Both the position numbers and the translations under genes were made by a program. This document shows positions 44,103 through 51,840 of a DNA stretch of 64,000 nt, piece by piece. This DNA comes from Phaeobacter sp. HF9A (GTDB lineage Bacteria > Pseudomonadota > Alphaproteobacteria > Rhodobacterales > Rhodobacteraceae), in contig NZ_JAATOX010000003.1 in assembly GCF_011806385.1 (NCBI RefSeq), positions 23,813 through 87,812 on the forward strand. The letters are read 5' to 3'. The stretch's first letter is position 1. Each line of letters starts with the position of its first letter. Under the pieces are notes generated by a model. It did no database searches, had not been told where the DNA came from, and saw only the letters and a list, made by a program, of their open reading frames with translations.

Positions 44103-44495
44103 TTACTCAGGATGCCCGACATTCTGGGGTGCATCATCGCAGATTTCATACCATGAGGGTTTTTCGCCAACGAATTCGTGTAATTGATTCACAAGGTCCA
44201 GATCGCCATCCAGAGTGTTCGCGGCAATTGGAAAACTGTCTTCAGCCGATAAAATCTCACCCAAGGACGTGCCACAGATTTTGCAGAAGCAGCGCGGGTA
44301 GATGTAGGGCGCAACCGGCTCGAACACCTGCACGCAGTCTTTGCCTGATATCCATTTCACGTCTTCGCCTTTGACAAATGCAATCGCACTTGCGCCAACT
44401 TTTCGGCACCGCGAGCAGTGGCAAGTTCCGACAAATGAAGGTGGGTTTGCCAGCTCAAATTGAACGGCTTGGCAGCAGCAACTTCCTTTAATCAT
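44103..44495 (-). CDS. GFA (glutathione-dependent formaldehyde-activating) family protein
   Basis: 130 residues. Zinc-binding motifs in family order: KGSCCCQAVQFEL, TCHCSRCRKVGASA and RCFCKICGTSLGEI. This domain (also called Gfa/CENP-V fold) binds zinc through paired cysteines; formaldehyde chemistry has been questioned for many members, so function is open. It is divergent from a YafY/WYL regulator that may control it. Confidence 0.88.
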   Translation of the reverse strand: MIKGSCCCQAVQFELANPPSFVGTCHCSRCRKVGASAIAFVKGEDVKWISGKDCVQVFEPVAPYIYPRCFCKICGTSLGEILSAEDSFPIAANTLDGDLDLVNQLHEFVGEKPSWYEICDDAPQNVGHPE

Positions 44496-44558
44496 GGTGG
44501 TCTCACTTTCTGTTTAAAGCACCGTCCTGTCATGTTTTCTGAGCGCGATAAATATGGC

Positions 44559-44582
44559 ATGCTGACAGCATAGTGGCAGCAT
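44559..44582. promoter_or_regulatory. Inverted repeat in the GFA/YafY promoter region
   Basis: ATGCTG (44559-44564) and CAGCAT (44577-44582), with an additional CAGCAT in between at 44566-44571, in the 106-bp gap between the divergent genes. Likely operator of the adjacent regulator; inferred. Confidence 0.5.
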
Positions 44583-44601
44583 AAGGCGAAGGGGTGTGAT
44601 C

Positions 44602-45336
44602 ATGCGCAAGGCAGAGCGCCTGTTTGAGATTGTTCAACTGCTGCGGCGCGTGAGTGGCCCTGTCTCTGCTGAAAAGATCGCGCAGGAACTAGGGTCGTCG
44701 AAGCGCTCGGTATATCGCGATATCGCGGCCTTGACGGCGCAAGATGTCCCGATCCGTGGTGAGGCTGGTATCGGATATGTTCTTGAAAGAGGCTTTGACA
44801 TGCCGCCGTTGATGCTGACCTCGGACGAGTTGGATGCCGCTGTTTTGGGCGCGCATTGGGTTGCCAGCCGGGGGGAGCCAGACTTGGCAAAAGCTGCGCT
44901 CAACCTGTTGGCTAAGATCGAGGTGGTGGTGCCTGAACGGTTGCGCGGGCATGTATTGGAACCTGCAACCAGCATCGCCCCGGTAAGCCCGACTGCAGAG
45001 ACAGTGGATGCCGCACTGCTGCGAAATACCATCCGTGCCCATAGAAAGCTGGCACTGGTCTATCGTGACGGAAACTGCACGCATACCAGCCGTGTGGTTT
45101 GGCCTGTCCTCCTGGGCTATAGGGATGAGGGCCGTATTCTGGCCGCGTGGTGCGAGTTTCGCGGCGGGTTTCGTTACTTTCGCACCGAGCGCATGATTTC
45201 GGCGGAGCCATTGGAACAGCGGATACCGGAGAATGCACGGGCGCTGCGGACCCGATGGCGGTGTGCGATGGACCTTGAGCGGGAGAATTTTGTGGCTTTG
45301 GATCAAGGTTTTCAGCGCGGCCTTGAAACCGAGTAA
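44602..45336 (+). CDS. YafY/WYL-domain transcriptional regulator
   Basis: 244 residues from MRKAERLFEIVQLLRR (ATG 44602; a GTG 6 nt earlier is possible). N-terminal HTH_11 winged helix with EKIAQELGSSKRSVYRDIAA, linker with PPLMLTSDELDAAVLGA, then a WYL-type sensor domain (AHRKLALVYRDGN, later RILAAWCEFRGGFRYFRTER, the degenerate WYL core). These proteins repress neighbouring genes until a small molecule or nucleic acid signal binds the WYL domain. Divergent to the GFA gene. Confidence 0.88.
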   Translation: MRKAERLFEIVQLLRRVSGPVSAEKIAQELGSSKRSVYRDIAALTAQDVPIRGEAGIGYVLERGFDMPPLMLTSDELDAAVLGAHWVASRGEPDLAKAALNLLAKIEVVVPERLRGHVLEPATSIAPVSPTAETVDAALLRNTIRAHRKLALVYRDGNCTHTSRVVWPVLLGYRDEGRILAAWCEFRGGFRYFRTERMISAEPLEQRIPENARALRTRWRCAMDLERENFVALDQGFQRGLETE

Positions 45337-45661
45337 CTCAAAAGCCGACATTCGTGCGTTGCGCAGCATCAGTCAAGGTGGGCTCGAAGCCGACATGCGG
45401 CGTCGCGGCGGCAGGGTTGCGGCGATTCAACACCTGGTCACCGACGCGAGGGGACGCCAGCCAGCCCTATGCAGACGGATATGGCCCCGAAATACGCCGG
45501 AGTTTGCCTTTGGGACAAGATGGATTGCAAGGGCAACGCTCTTTGAGAAAGAAGTGGGTGAGGCATATATGCGGCCCTACCTAATCACGTTTTCTAAAGC
45601 AGATTGTGCGAAAGCAAGCTGAACACTATATGTGAACCACGAGGAAACCCTGAGATTCAAC
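45337..45661. other. Intergenic stretch with dispersed repeat
   Basis: No gene seen. At 45377-45430 lies a diverged copy of the dispersed repeat also present at 43708-43760 (shared GTGGGCTC, GCCG, TGCGGCG and GCGGC blocks). Confidence 0.4.
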
Positions 45662-46228
45662 ATGTCGTATGACCCGCGCAAGGCGGCACAAACTATCGCC
45701 TATCTTGCAGTAAAGAATGAACGCGAGCCTTTGAATATTCTCAAGGCAATCAAGCTCGTGTACCTTGCAGACCGCGAAAGTGTGCGACGGTCAGGCTTCA
45801 CCATCCAAGATGAACCGCACTACTCAATGCCTCATGGGCCGGTGAATTCGACTACCTATCGATTCATCAACGGAGAAGTCCCTCCCCAGGAAGCCAACGG
45901 ATGGAGCGAATTTCTGACCGACCGCAATGGACACCGGGTAGGGCTGGCGAACCCTCAAATCGACCCCGACGATCTAGACGAACTGTCGGACGCTGAAATT
46001 GCTGTGCTTGATGATGTCTGGGAACAGTTTGGGCATTTAACCCAATGGCAGTTAGTTGAATGGACTCACGATCCCCACAACGTCCCCGAGTGGGAGGATC
46101 CACACGGGTCGTCGGCCCCAATACCGCTGCGCCGCATGATGGACGCTCTTGGCATCCAGAATGCCGCCGATCAGGAGACGTTTGTCCGCGAGCAACGCAG
46201 ATCTTCCGCGTATTTGAAAGCGCTCTGA
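45662..46228 (+). CDS. Panacea (DUF4065/SocA-like) antitoxin candidate
   Basis: 188 residues from MSYDPRKAAQTIAYLA (ATG 45662; a GTG at 45632 would add ten residues). The Panacea domain core is visible: NILKAIKLVYLADRESVRRSG, YSMPHGPVNSTTYRFI, and LDDVWEQFGHLTQWQLVEWTH. The domain is known as a versatile antitoxin that neutralises unrelated toxins through direct contact. The next gene starts 4 nt after the stop, as expected of a toxin-antitoxin pair. Confidence 0.8.
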   Translation: MSYDPRKAAQTIAYLAVKNEREPLNILKAIKLVYLADRESVRRSGFTIQDEPHYSMPHGPVNSTTYRFINGEVPPQEANGWSEFLTDRNGHRVGLANPQIDPDDLDELSDAEIAVLDDVWEQFGHLTQWQLVEWTHDPHNVPEWEDPHGSSAPIPLRRMMDALGIQNAADQETFVREQRRSSAYLKAL

Positions 46229-46232
46229 AAAG

Positions 46233-46613
46233 GTGCCGGTTCACGAAAAAGCCGCACTCTTAGTGCCTTCGGGTCCGTCGCACGACCCTGATAGAAAGCA
46301 TTTAAGCATAGTATGTTGCGACCCAAACGACGACGGGGACGTGGTAATCGTAAGCATTTCCAGTTACGTCAATGACCTTTGCGACGATACCTGCATCCTC
46401 CAAGCAAATGACCATGCTTGGCTACGGCACGAATCGTACGTTCTTTACAGGTCAGCGCAAATCATTGGGGCAAAAAAGTTGGAAAATGGGATCGCAGCCG
46501 GTGAGATTTTAGTGCGCGATAACATGAATGCGCAAGCATTCCTTCGCGTACGCAATGGCGTATGCAACTCGCCGCACACCAAGAGGAAGGTGAAGAGGTT
46601 CATGGGCTGCTAG
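46233..46613 (+). CDS. Small protein paired with Panacea gene, toxin candidate
   Basis: 126 residues starting with GTG. I do not recognise the family. The first half is beta-rich (AALLVPSGPSHDPDRKHLSI, then DVVIVSISS), followed by acidic residues and a conserved-looking WLRHESYVLYRSAQIIG, a pattern loosely reminiscent of PemK/MazF-like small barrels. The C-terminus is basic (HTKRKVKRFMGC). The 4-nt spacing to the Panacea gene is the main reason to call it a toxin. Confidence 0.55.
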   Translation: MPVHEKAALLVPSGPSHDPDRKHLSIVCCDPNDDGDVVIVSISSYVNDLCDDTCILQANDHAWLRHESYVLYRSAQIIGAKKLENGIAAGEILVRDNMNAQAFLRVRNGVCNSPHTKRKVKRFMGC

Positions 46614-46653
46614 GTCCAATTGGCTCATATTGGGACCCTCGGGCGTCGGCTTC

Positions 46654-46791
46654 CTGCGCTTCGCTGCCGCTGGAGCTGACCGCAGCATCAGCCATGGCTG
46701 CCACCGCCTGCTGAACGGCGGCTTTCGGGAAAGCGCTTGCGCTCGCAGCAGCGCCTTCGCTGCGCCCTGCATGAATGTCGTGATTGGGCTG
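46654..46791 (-). repeat. 139-bp inverted repeat, copy 2
   Basis: Inverted copy of 43792-43930 with a few substitutions. Together the two enclose the GFA, YafY and Panacea genes. The rest of 46614-46867 has no supported gene. Confidence 0.85.
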
Positions 46792-46867
46792 TCTCCCGAC
46801 CTTAGCTGCGCGTAGCTCGAAGGTCCGCAAAGGGCCGAACATTTTCGGCCTTAAGTCGCCGCAATAT

Positions 46868-47146
46868 TCAAATCTCATTGTTTAGAGCTTCAGAAATCCG
46901 ACCAGGATTAACGTTAAATTCTTGAGCCAAGTCCCGTTGGTGTAGGCCTGGATGTTTTCTAGCATAACGACGAATTTTTTCGGCGAGCTAAGGGGTGAGC
47001 TTAACACTTCTGTTTGAAGCTCGCCTGACGGGGGATTGCCTATACATTTCATCCGCAAGGGCATGAAGCTCCTCAAGGCCATGCTCCTCTGCTAGCTCCC
47101 TTAGTCTTACGCGGATTTCTGGTATTGATCGCTTGTTTCTCTTCAT
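46868..47146 (-). pseudogene. Small HTH protein gene interrupted by an in-frame amber codon
   Basis: A 92-codon reading frame from ATG 47146 to TGA 46868 with a single TAG at codon 53. Before it: MKRNKRSIPEIRVRLRELAE and a helical part ending VKLTP. After it, in the same frame: LAEKIRRYARKHPGLHQRDL then AQEFNVNPGRISEALNNEI, a helix-turn-helix that matches a small alphaproteobacterial DNA-binding protein family as I remember it. Both halves are well preserved, so the stop is recent, or it is read through, or the second half starts anew. No amber suppressor is visible here. Confidence 0.65.
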
Positions 47147-47529
47147 TTGGCTAGAGACCTCCCTGCGCTCCCACAGCGCGCCATCTCGACAGAGTTTCAG
47201 CCGATAGGCGATTCGCGTCCAATGTTTTCCCGCTCAAATCTTCCGGCGTTTAGTCGCGATGAAGCTTGCGGCAGTAGCGATGGAGGTCTGCTTTGGGTTG
47301 TCGGGAAGAGATGCAGTACCGCGTGCTGACTGGCAGCTCTGGGCCGAATGCGTCGTCTGAATGAAGAAAGCGGAGAGCGGGCCTCGGCCATGGCAAGCCT
47401 GAATGCCGAAAGGCGTCGGAAGCGTAAAGTGACGCTGACGACCAGATCGGACAACGCCGCAGGGAGCGGTCCCTTTCGGTGCTGCCCCGATCTAGCGGCC
47501 TCCGCAGACAATTGACAAGCACAGGATCG
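47147..47529. other. Intergenic, nothing recognised
   Basis: 383 bp between the interrupted HTH gene and the LysR gene. Frames are short on both strands and I see no hairpin with a T-run or RNA gene. Confidence 0.4.
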
Positions 47530-48447
47530 TCATGCGCCTCGAAGCCCTTCCATTTCTGCGGATACAAGAGTGTTCAGAAGGTCTCGCAGCCAGATGTTGG
47601 GCGCGTCGCTCCGGCTATGCGGATGCCAGGCGATTTGTGTGGGGAAGGTCCCGAGGTTCGCCGGGACCGTCATGTCCAGGAGGCCGTAGGGTTCGGAGAC
47701 CATGGCGGCGATGCGCGCCGGAACGGTGGCGATGCCTCCGATGCGGGCGACGGTCGGCGCGGCCATCAGGAAATGCGAGACGATGATCGAGGTATTGCGG
47801 CGAAGCCCCGTGTCGGCCGTCAGCTTGTGCAGGCCAGTGCGCCAGTTGCCGGGCGGTGCCACGACCACATGCGGCAACCGCTCGTAGAGGGGTCGGTCCA
47901 GTGTGGCGCCGCCTGCCAAGGCTTCGGGGGCAACGATGCAGCGGAAGCCGTCGGTAAACAGCTCCGAGACCACAAGTTCTTCCGGGGGAGGATAAAACCG
48001 TCCCAGGGCAAGATCGAAGCTCTGCCCGGCAAGGGAGCGGGGATCCAGGTCCGTGCCGATCGGCGCGATCTCAAGCTTCGCCCAGGGGGCGTGACGCGCG
48101 AAGGCCGCGGCCAGCGGAGGGGCCAGCACCACCTCCGCGTAGGGCCCCAGCAACAGCCTGAACCGCCGCGTGCTTCGGGCCGGATCGAAAGGCTCGGCGG
48201 CACGGAAGGCCTGTTCGAGCCGGGACAGTCCGGCCGCGACGTCCGGCGCAATCTGCTGGGCTTTCTCGGTCGGCTCGACGCCGTACCTCGCGCGCAGGAA
48301 AAGCTCATCCCCCAGGGCAAGGCGCAACCGCGCCAGGGCCGCACTGACGGTGCTTTGCGATTGGCCGAGGCGTCGCGCCGCGGCGGTGACATTGCGTTCC
48401 TCCATCACGGCGTGGAAGACCCGCAGAAGGGATATGTCGGCGCTCAT
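47530..48447 (-). CDS. LysR-family transcriptional regulator
   Basis: 305 residues. N-terminal winged helix: LLRVFHAVMEERNVTAAARR with LGQSQSTVSAALARLRLALG, then the linker helix, then the periplasmic-binding-like effector domain (RFRLLLGPYAEVVLAP, SFDLALGRFYPPPEEL). It is divergent from the DJ-1/PfpI gene with 133 bp between them, the usual layout for a LysR activator and its target. Confidence 0.92.
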   Translation of the reverse strand: MSADISLLRVFHAVMEERNVTAAARRLGQSQSTVSAALARLRLALGDELFLRARYGVEPTEKAQQIAPDVAAGLSRLEQAFRAAEPFDPARSTRRFRLLLGPYAEVVLAPPLAAAFARHAPWAKLEIAPIGTDLDPRSLAGQSFDLALGRFYPPPEELVVSELFTDGFRCIVAPEALAGGATLDRPLYERLPHVVVAPPGNWRTGLHKLTADTGLRRNTSIIVSHFLMAAPTVARIGGIATVPARIAAMVSEPYGLLDMTVPANLGTFPTQIAWHPHSRSDAPNIWLRDLLNTLVSAEMEGLRGA

Positions 48448-48580
48448 TCGTCCGGTATATCGATTTCTGGGATCGCACGCATCAATTTCTCGATTGGCGG
48501 GTCCAGTCCCATATCAGTTCGGAGACGTTCCGGGGGTGAGCCTCGCGGGACGTTGCGAACGCCTCAAGGAGACCCTGAAA

Positions 48581-49261
48581 ATGGCACGTATTCTGATCCT
48601 CTCGACCGCGACCGACGTCTTGGGCGATACCGGCAACCCCACCGGCGTCTGGTACGAAGAGCTGGCGAGCCCCTATTACGCCTTTCTCGACGCGGGACAC
48701 GACGTCACGCTGGTGACGCTGGGCGGCAAGCCCATCCCCATCGACCCGAATTCCGACGTGAGCGGTGAGGATGCCCCGGCCTCGGTCACCAGGTTCCGCG
48801 CGGATGCCGAGGCGACGGCGCTTCTGCACAACCCCGGTCGTCTCGAGGACGAGGACGTCACCGCCTATGATGCGCTCTACATCCCGGGGGGCCATGGCGC
48901 GATGTTCGACCTAGCCGAAAGCGCGCTTGCGGCAAATGTCATCGGCAAGGCCTGGGACAGCGGCAAGATCGTCGCCTCGGTCTGCCACGGCCCGGCGGCC
49001 TTTGCGAAGGTCGTGGATGCGAACGGCGATTCCATCGTGAAGGGCCGCAAGGTCACCGCCTTCACGAACAGCGAGGAAGAAGCCGTGGGCCTTGTGGAGG
49101 CCGTGCCCTTCCTGCTGGAAACGAAGCTGCGCGAGCTCGGCGCAAAGTTCGACGGCGTCGACAACTGGCAGCCTCACGCCGTGGCCGATGGCCGCCTGGT
49201 CACCGGGCAGAACCCCGCATCGTCAGAAGATGCCGCGAAGAAGGTCCTGGCCCTGCTGTAA
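48581..49261 (+). CDS. DJ-1/PfpI family protein (type 1 glutamine amidotransferase-like)
   Basis: 226 residues. It starts MARILILSTATDVLGDTGNP, with the family features GVWYEELASPYYAFLDAG, YDALYIPGGHGAMFDLAE (conserved Glu in the GHGAMFDL loop) and the nucleophile elbow ASVCHGPAAFAKV (Cys-His). This is the Hsp31-like/glyoxalase III-type subgroup that handles methylglyoxal or damaged proteins. AAGGAG lies 12 nt before the start. Probably controlled by the divergent LysR protein. Confidence 0.9.
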   Translation: MARILILSTATDVLGDTGNPTGVWYEELASPYYAFLDAGHDVTLVTLGGKPIPIDPNSDVSGEDAPASVTRFRADAEATALLHNPGRLEDEDVTAYDALYIPGGHGAMFDLAESALAANVIGKAWDSGKIVASVCHGPAAFAKVVDANGDSIVKGRKVTAFTNSEEEAVGLVEAVPFLLETKLRELGAKFDGVDNWQPHAVADGRLVTGQNPASSEDAAKKVLALL

Positions 49262-49575
49262 CGCCCTGTGACGCCGCCCCGCGACGGGCGGCGTCACCTG
49301 CGCCAGATGGTCCGACTGAAGCGCCTCATGGCGCGCCGGGCGTCGTTCCTCCTCCCCGCGCCGGGGCTGTCCTTCACCCAGGGCTTTCCCACCAAACCGA
49401 ACCTTCGGTACCGGTAACGCGCGAGTTCGCTGTGCGGCCCCAACCTGCCGTTCAGTCCCTGGCCGATCGCCGCAGTGCGGCTTCCCCATACCGGCCATTC
49501 GTCCATCGCACAGCATTTTCGGAGGCTGAAGGTCGGCTGGGCGGGACAAACCTGCCATTGGGCAGCACAGATCCT
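49262..49575. other. Intergenic, nothing recognised
   Basis: 314 bp after the DJ-1 gene. A hairpin GCCGCCCCGCGACGGGCGGC right after the stop (49272-49291) probably terminates it. Beyond that are AACCTGCCGTTC and AACCTGCCATTG strings but no gene. Confidence 0.45.
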
Positions 49576-50379
49576 TTAGCTGAGATCACCGCTTCGTTTG
49601 TTGGCGCAGTCGATCCAGTCAGAGGCGAAATCGACAAGAGATCGAAAATCGCATACTTTGCATTCAGCACCTCCGAATTTTCCGAAAGAAACAGCGCCGG
49701 TCTTTTCGAACGCCTCACCAATTGCCGGAAACAGCCGGTTCATATCATCTGCTACGTCGGGTGTTTCGATCCATGATCCGTTGGGGCCACCGTTCTTGAA
49801 GCGCCGCGTCTTTGTCCGCTTGTGTTGTGCAAAGGTCTCGGCTGTGTGAAGGGCTGAGCATCGGTTCCAGCCGACCCCGATCAGCAAGATCTTCATGGCA
49901 TGGCGATCACGGAGCTTCCCAAGGGGCGTTTTCTCTCCAGTTGCCCACGCGAGGCTGTGTTCCTTGAGAAAGTCATTTGCTTTCTTGCCATTGAGGCAGA
50001 TCGATACGGCCGGGTGGTCGCTGCGTTGGGTTCCCGGCCAGGTTCTGAACGTCTCCGCAATGACTCCCATGCCAGACGTTGGGGATTTCGCTACATCGAA
50101 ACCGGGAACCGCGTCTTCGATTTCGGCAATCTGGTCTTGGGTTAAGCGGGACGGATCAACTCCAGCAGGAAAGTAGGCGTCGGAAGAGAATCCGGGCATT
50201 CCTACAAGACCTGTTCCACCCACCGTGTTCAGAAGGCTTTCCACAATTGTTCGGGCACCGCCCACGGTAGCGCCTACGGCACTCATCGAGCCATGCACAA
50301 AAAGCCCGTCTCCCGCGTGAACGCCGAGCGAGATAAGATCATTGAGAAGGCTTGTCTGAGTATGAAATACGGCAACCAT
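49576..50379 (-). CDS. AAC(3)-family N-acetyltransferase
   Basis: 267 residues from MVAVFHTQTSLLNDLI (longer frames start 18 or 42 nt earlier, the last with TTG). Antibiotic_NAT family marks: LFVHGSMSAVGATVGGA near the N-terminus, GTGLVGMPGFS, SDHPAVSICLNGKKAND and ILLIGVGWNRCSALHTAE, which holds the acetyl-CoA/active-site His. Members acetylate the 3-amino group of aminoglycosides or unknown amines (YokD-like). Whether it gives resistance cannot be told from sequence. Confidence 0.85.
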   Translation of the reverse strand: MVAVFHTQTSLLNDLISLGVHAGDGLFVHGSMSAVGATVGGARTIVESLLNTVGGTGLVGMPGFSSDAYFPAGVDPSRLTQDQIAEIEDAVPGFDVAKSPTSGMGVIAETFRTWPGTQRSDHPAVSICLNGKKANDFLKEHSLAWATGEKTPLGKLRDRHAMKILLIGVGWNRCSALHTAETFAQHKRTKTRRFKNGGPNGSWIETPDVADDMNRLFPAIGEAFEKTGAVSFGKFGGAECKVCDFRSLVDFASDWIDCANKRSGDLS

Positions 50380-50502
50380 ACGCCTGACTATCACCATTTC
50401 TGCGGATGCAAAATCCGTCAAAGTGGGCTCGGAGCTGCCATTCGCTGCGAGATGCCTGAACGCCAGCTAAGGGCCGGTCGCTGCGTATTAGGCTTATCGG
50501 CC

Positions 50503-51063
50503 TCAAGTGAGTTCGTTTCCGTGCTCCACATCTTGCCAGTGCTTGTTCACGGGCAATTTTGCGGCACGTTTTGCGATGTCGGAAACCTGCACGGGACGGA
50601 AGCCCCACTGATCGACGCCGACGTTCACGCTGTTTCGGGAGCCGGGCCATTGGTCATGAACGTGTCCGAAGAGTTGCAGGGCACCTCTACGGGCGCCGTT
50701 CCAGATGATCATGGGATAGTGGCACAAGACGAGGCTCTGGTCGCCGTCCTGGATCTCAGCCATGTACTCGGTGCTTGCCCAAGGCAGTGAGATCACCGCT
50801 TCATCATCGTGGTTGCCGATGATCAGGTGCTTGCGCCCAGGGAGGCTGTGAAACCAGCTTTCGAACTGGGCTGTATCGTCGGCGCGTCCGAACGCGAAAT
50901 CCCCCAGAATCCACAGATCATCGTCATAACGGACGCAGGCCTGGAAGTTTGCGATCAACGCGGCGTTCATCTCGGCTGTCGAGGCAAACGGGCGCTTGCA
51001 GAAGTCGATGATGCGATGATGGCCGAAGTGCAGGTCGGCCGAATACCAGTTGGCCAAATGCAT
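50503..51063 (-). CDS. Calcineurin-like metallophosphoesterase (module B)
   Basis: 186 residues from MHLANWYSADLHFG. Close relative of the protein at 19318-19866: it shares DLHFGHHRIIDFCKRPF, DDDLWILGDFAFG, LPGRKHLIIGNHDDEAV, LCHYPMI-WNGARRG and LFGHVHDQWPG, with the full two-metal site. Here it is divergent from the Ner-like gene, not convergent with tniQ as in element A. The longer frame to 51183 has no start signal and lacks similarity. Confidence 0.85.
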   Translation of the reverse strand: MHLANWYSADLHFGHHRIIDFCKRPFASTAEMNAALIANFQACVRYDDDLWILGDFAFGRADDTAQFESWFHSLPGRKHLIIGNHDDEAVISLPWASTEYMAEIQDGDQSLVLCHYPMIIWNGARRGALQLFGHVHDQWPGSRNSVNVGVDQWGFRPVQVSDIAKRAAKLPVNKHWQDVEHGNELT

Positions 51064-51223
51064 GCCCTCCGCTTTCGTCTGAATCCGGCTCAGACAATGG
51101 CATGTGATTGCACAAAAGCCGAGGACCTCTTTGAGCGCTGGACGGGTTTTCTGATGCCTGAGAAAACCTTCGGTTCCTTTCAACTGTCCAATGTGAAATC
51201 GCCACCTGACATTTCGAGGGGAA

Positions 51224-51244
51224 TGTAAGTTAAGTGTCAGAACT
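51224..51244 (+). promoter_or_regulatory. Motif upstream of regulator gene, shared with element A
   Basis: 21-nt block starting TGTAAGTTAA and ending GTCAGAACT, the counterpart of 26300-26320. A further half-site CTGACATTTC at 51208-51217 is inverted to GTTAAGTGTCAG. It lies between the divergent phosphoesterase and regulator genes, so it could control both. Confidence 0.5.
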
Positions 51245-51378
51245 AATTGAGACTTTCGTTGGGAAAGCCCCCATATTTCCCTTGCAAGCTGCTCTGGGGC
51301 CTTCCTAGAATCGGTTCAGGTCGGGAAAGCGAGCCCGGCTTGATCAGAAACGTTTGTTCCCACTGAAGGCCGCAAGAT

Positions 51379-51615
51379 ATGGACGCAGACAAAATGCGCC
51401 AGCAGATCGTGAAACTGCATCTCGGGATGTCCGGGACGACGATCACGGAGCTTGCTGAGAGTATCGGATACAGTCGACCTGCGGTGTCGAACGTGTTGGC
51501 CGGTAGGAAGAGATCGCCGCGGATCGAAGCGGCAATCGCCGAGCGCACTGGGTTTCGCGCAGACGACCTGTGGCCTGCTGCCGGTGTAAGAAGAAAGGGA
51601 GGTCAGAAGGGATGA
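51379..51615 (+). CDS. Ner-like helix-turn-helix regulator (module B)
   Basis: 78 residues. The helix-turn-helix is ITELAESIGYSRPAVSNVLAG, followed by RKRSPRIEAAIAERTGFRAD and DLWPAAG, the Ner/Nlp-like end. Divergent from but positionally equal to the element A regulator. A hairpin follows directly, so it is probably transcribed separately from tnsA. Confidence 0.8.
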   Translation: MDADKMRQQIVKLHLGMSGTTITELAESIGYSRPAVSNVLAGRKRSPRIEAAIAERTGFRADDLWPAAGVRRKGGQKG

Positions 51616-51628
51616 TCTAGAAAGGAGA

Positions 51629-51660
51629 AAAGCCCCGAGAGCGGACTCTCAAGGGCCTTT
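51629..51660 (+). terminator. Rho-independent-type terminator after the module B regulator
   Basis: Stem AAAG...GAGAG / CTCTC...CTTT with a CGGA loop, ending in a short T-run, 14 bp past the stop. It isolates the regulator from the tns operon. Confidence 0.6.
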
Positions 51661-51725
51661 ATGTCGATTGGTACCCGACAATCTGAAGGTCTCTCGATTC
51701 CCCTCAAAAGTCAAGTCTGGCGGCC

Positions 51726-51815
51726 GGGTCACCTGACCCGATCGGTCGTGCTCGGCCGTCTTCCATCATTCGACAAGAGGATCGTGAGCGGTTCACTGTG
51801 GTCAGTATGACCCAC
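51726..51815. promoter_or_regulatory. Two related palindromes upstream of tnsA (module B)
   Basis: GGGTCACCTGACCC (51726-51739, perfect) and GTGGTCAGTATGACCCAC (51798-51815, near perfect) share GGTCA/TGACC half-sites and lie about 72 bp apart centre to centre, seven helical turns. They end 25 bp before the tnsA start. Likely operator pair for the Ner-like protein; inferred. Confidence 0.55.
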
Positions 51816-51840
51816 GGGCGATCCCGCACACTGAAAAAAC

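Noticed and set aside
49480..49560. CCCATACCGGCCATTC as a left end of module B
   Set aside because: The spacing differs from the element A ends, there is no TGT at the right distance and no repeats follow.
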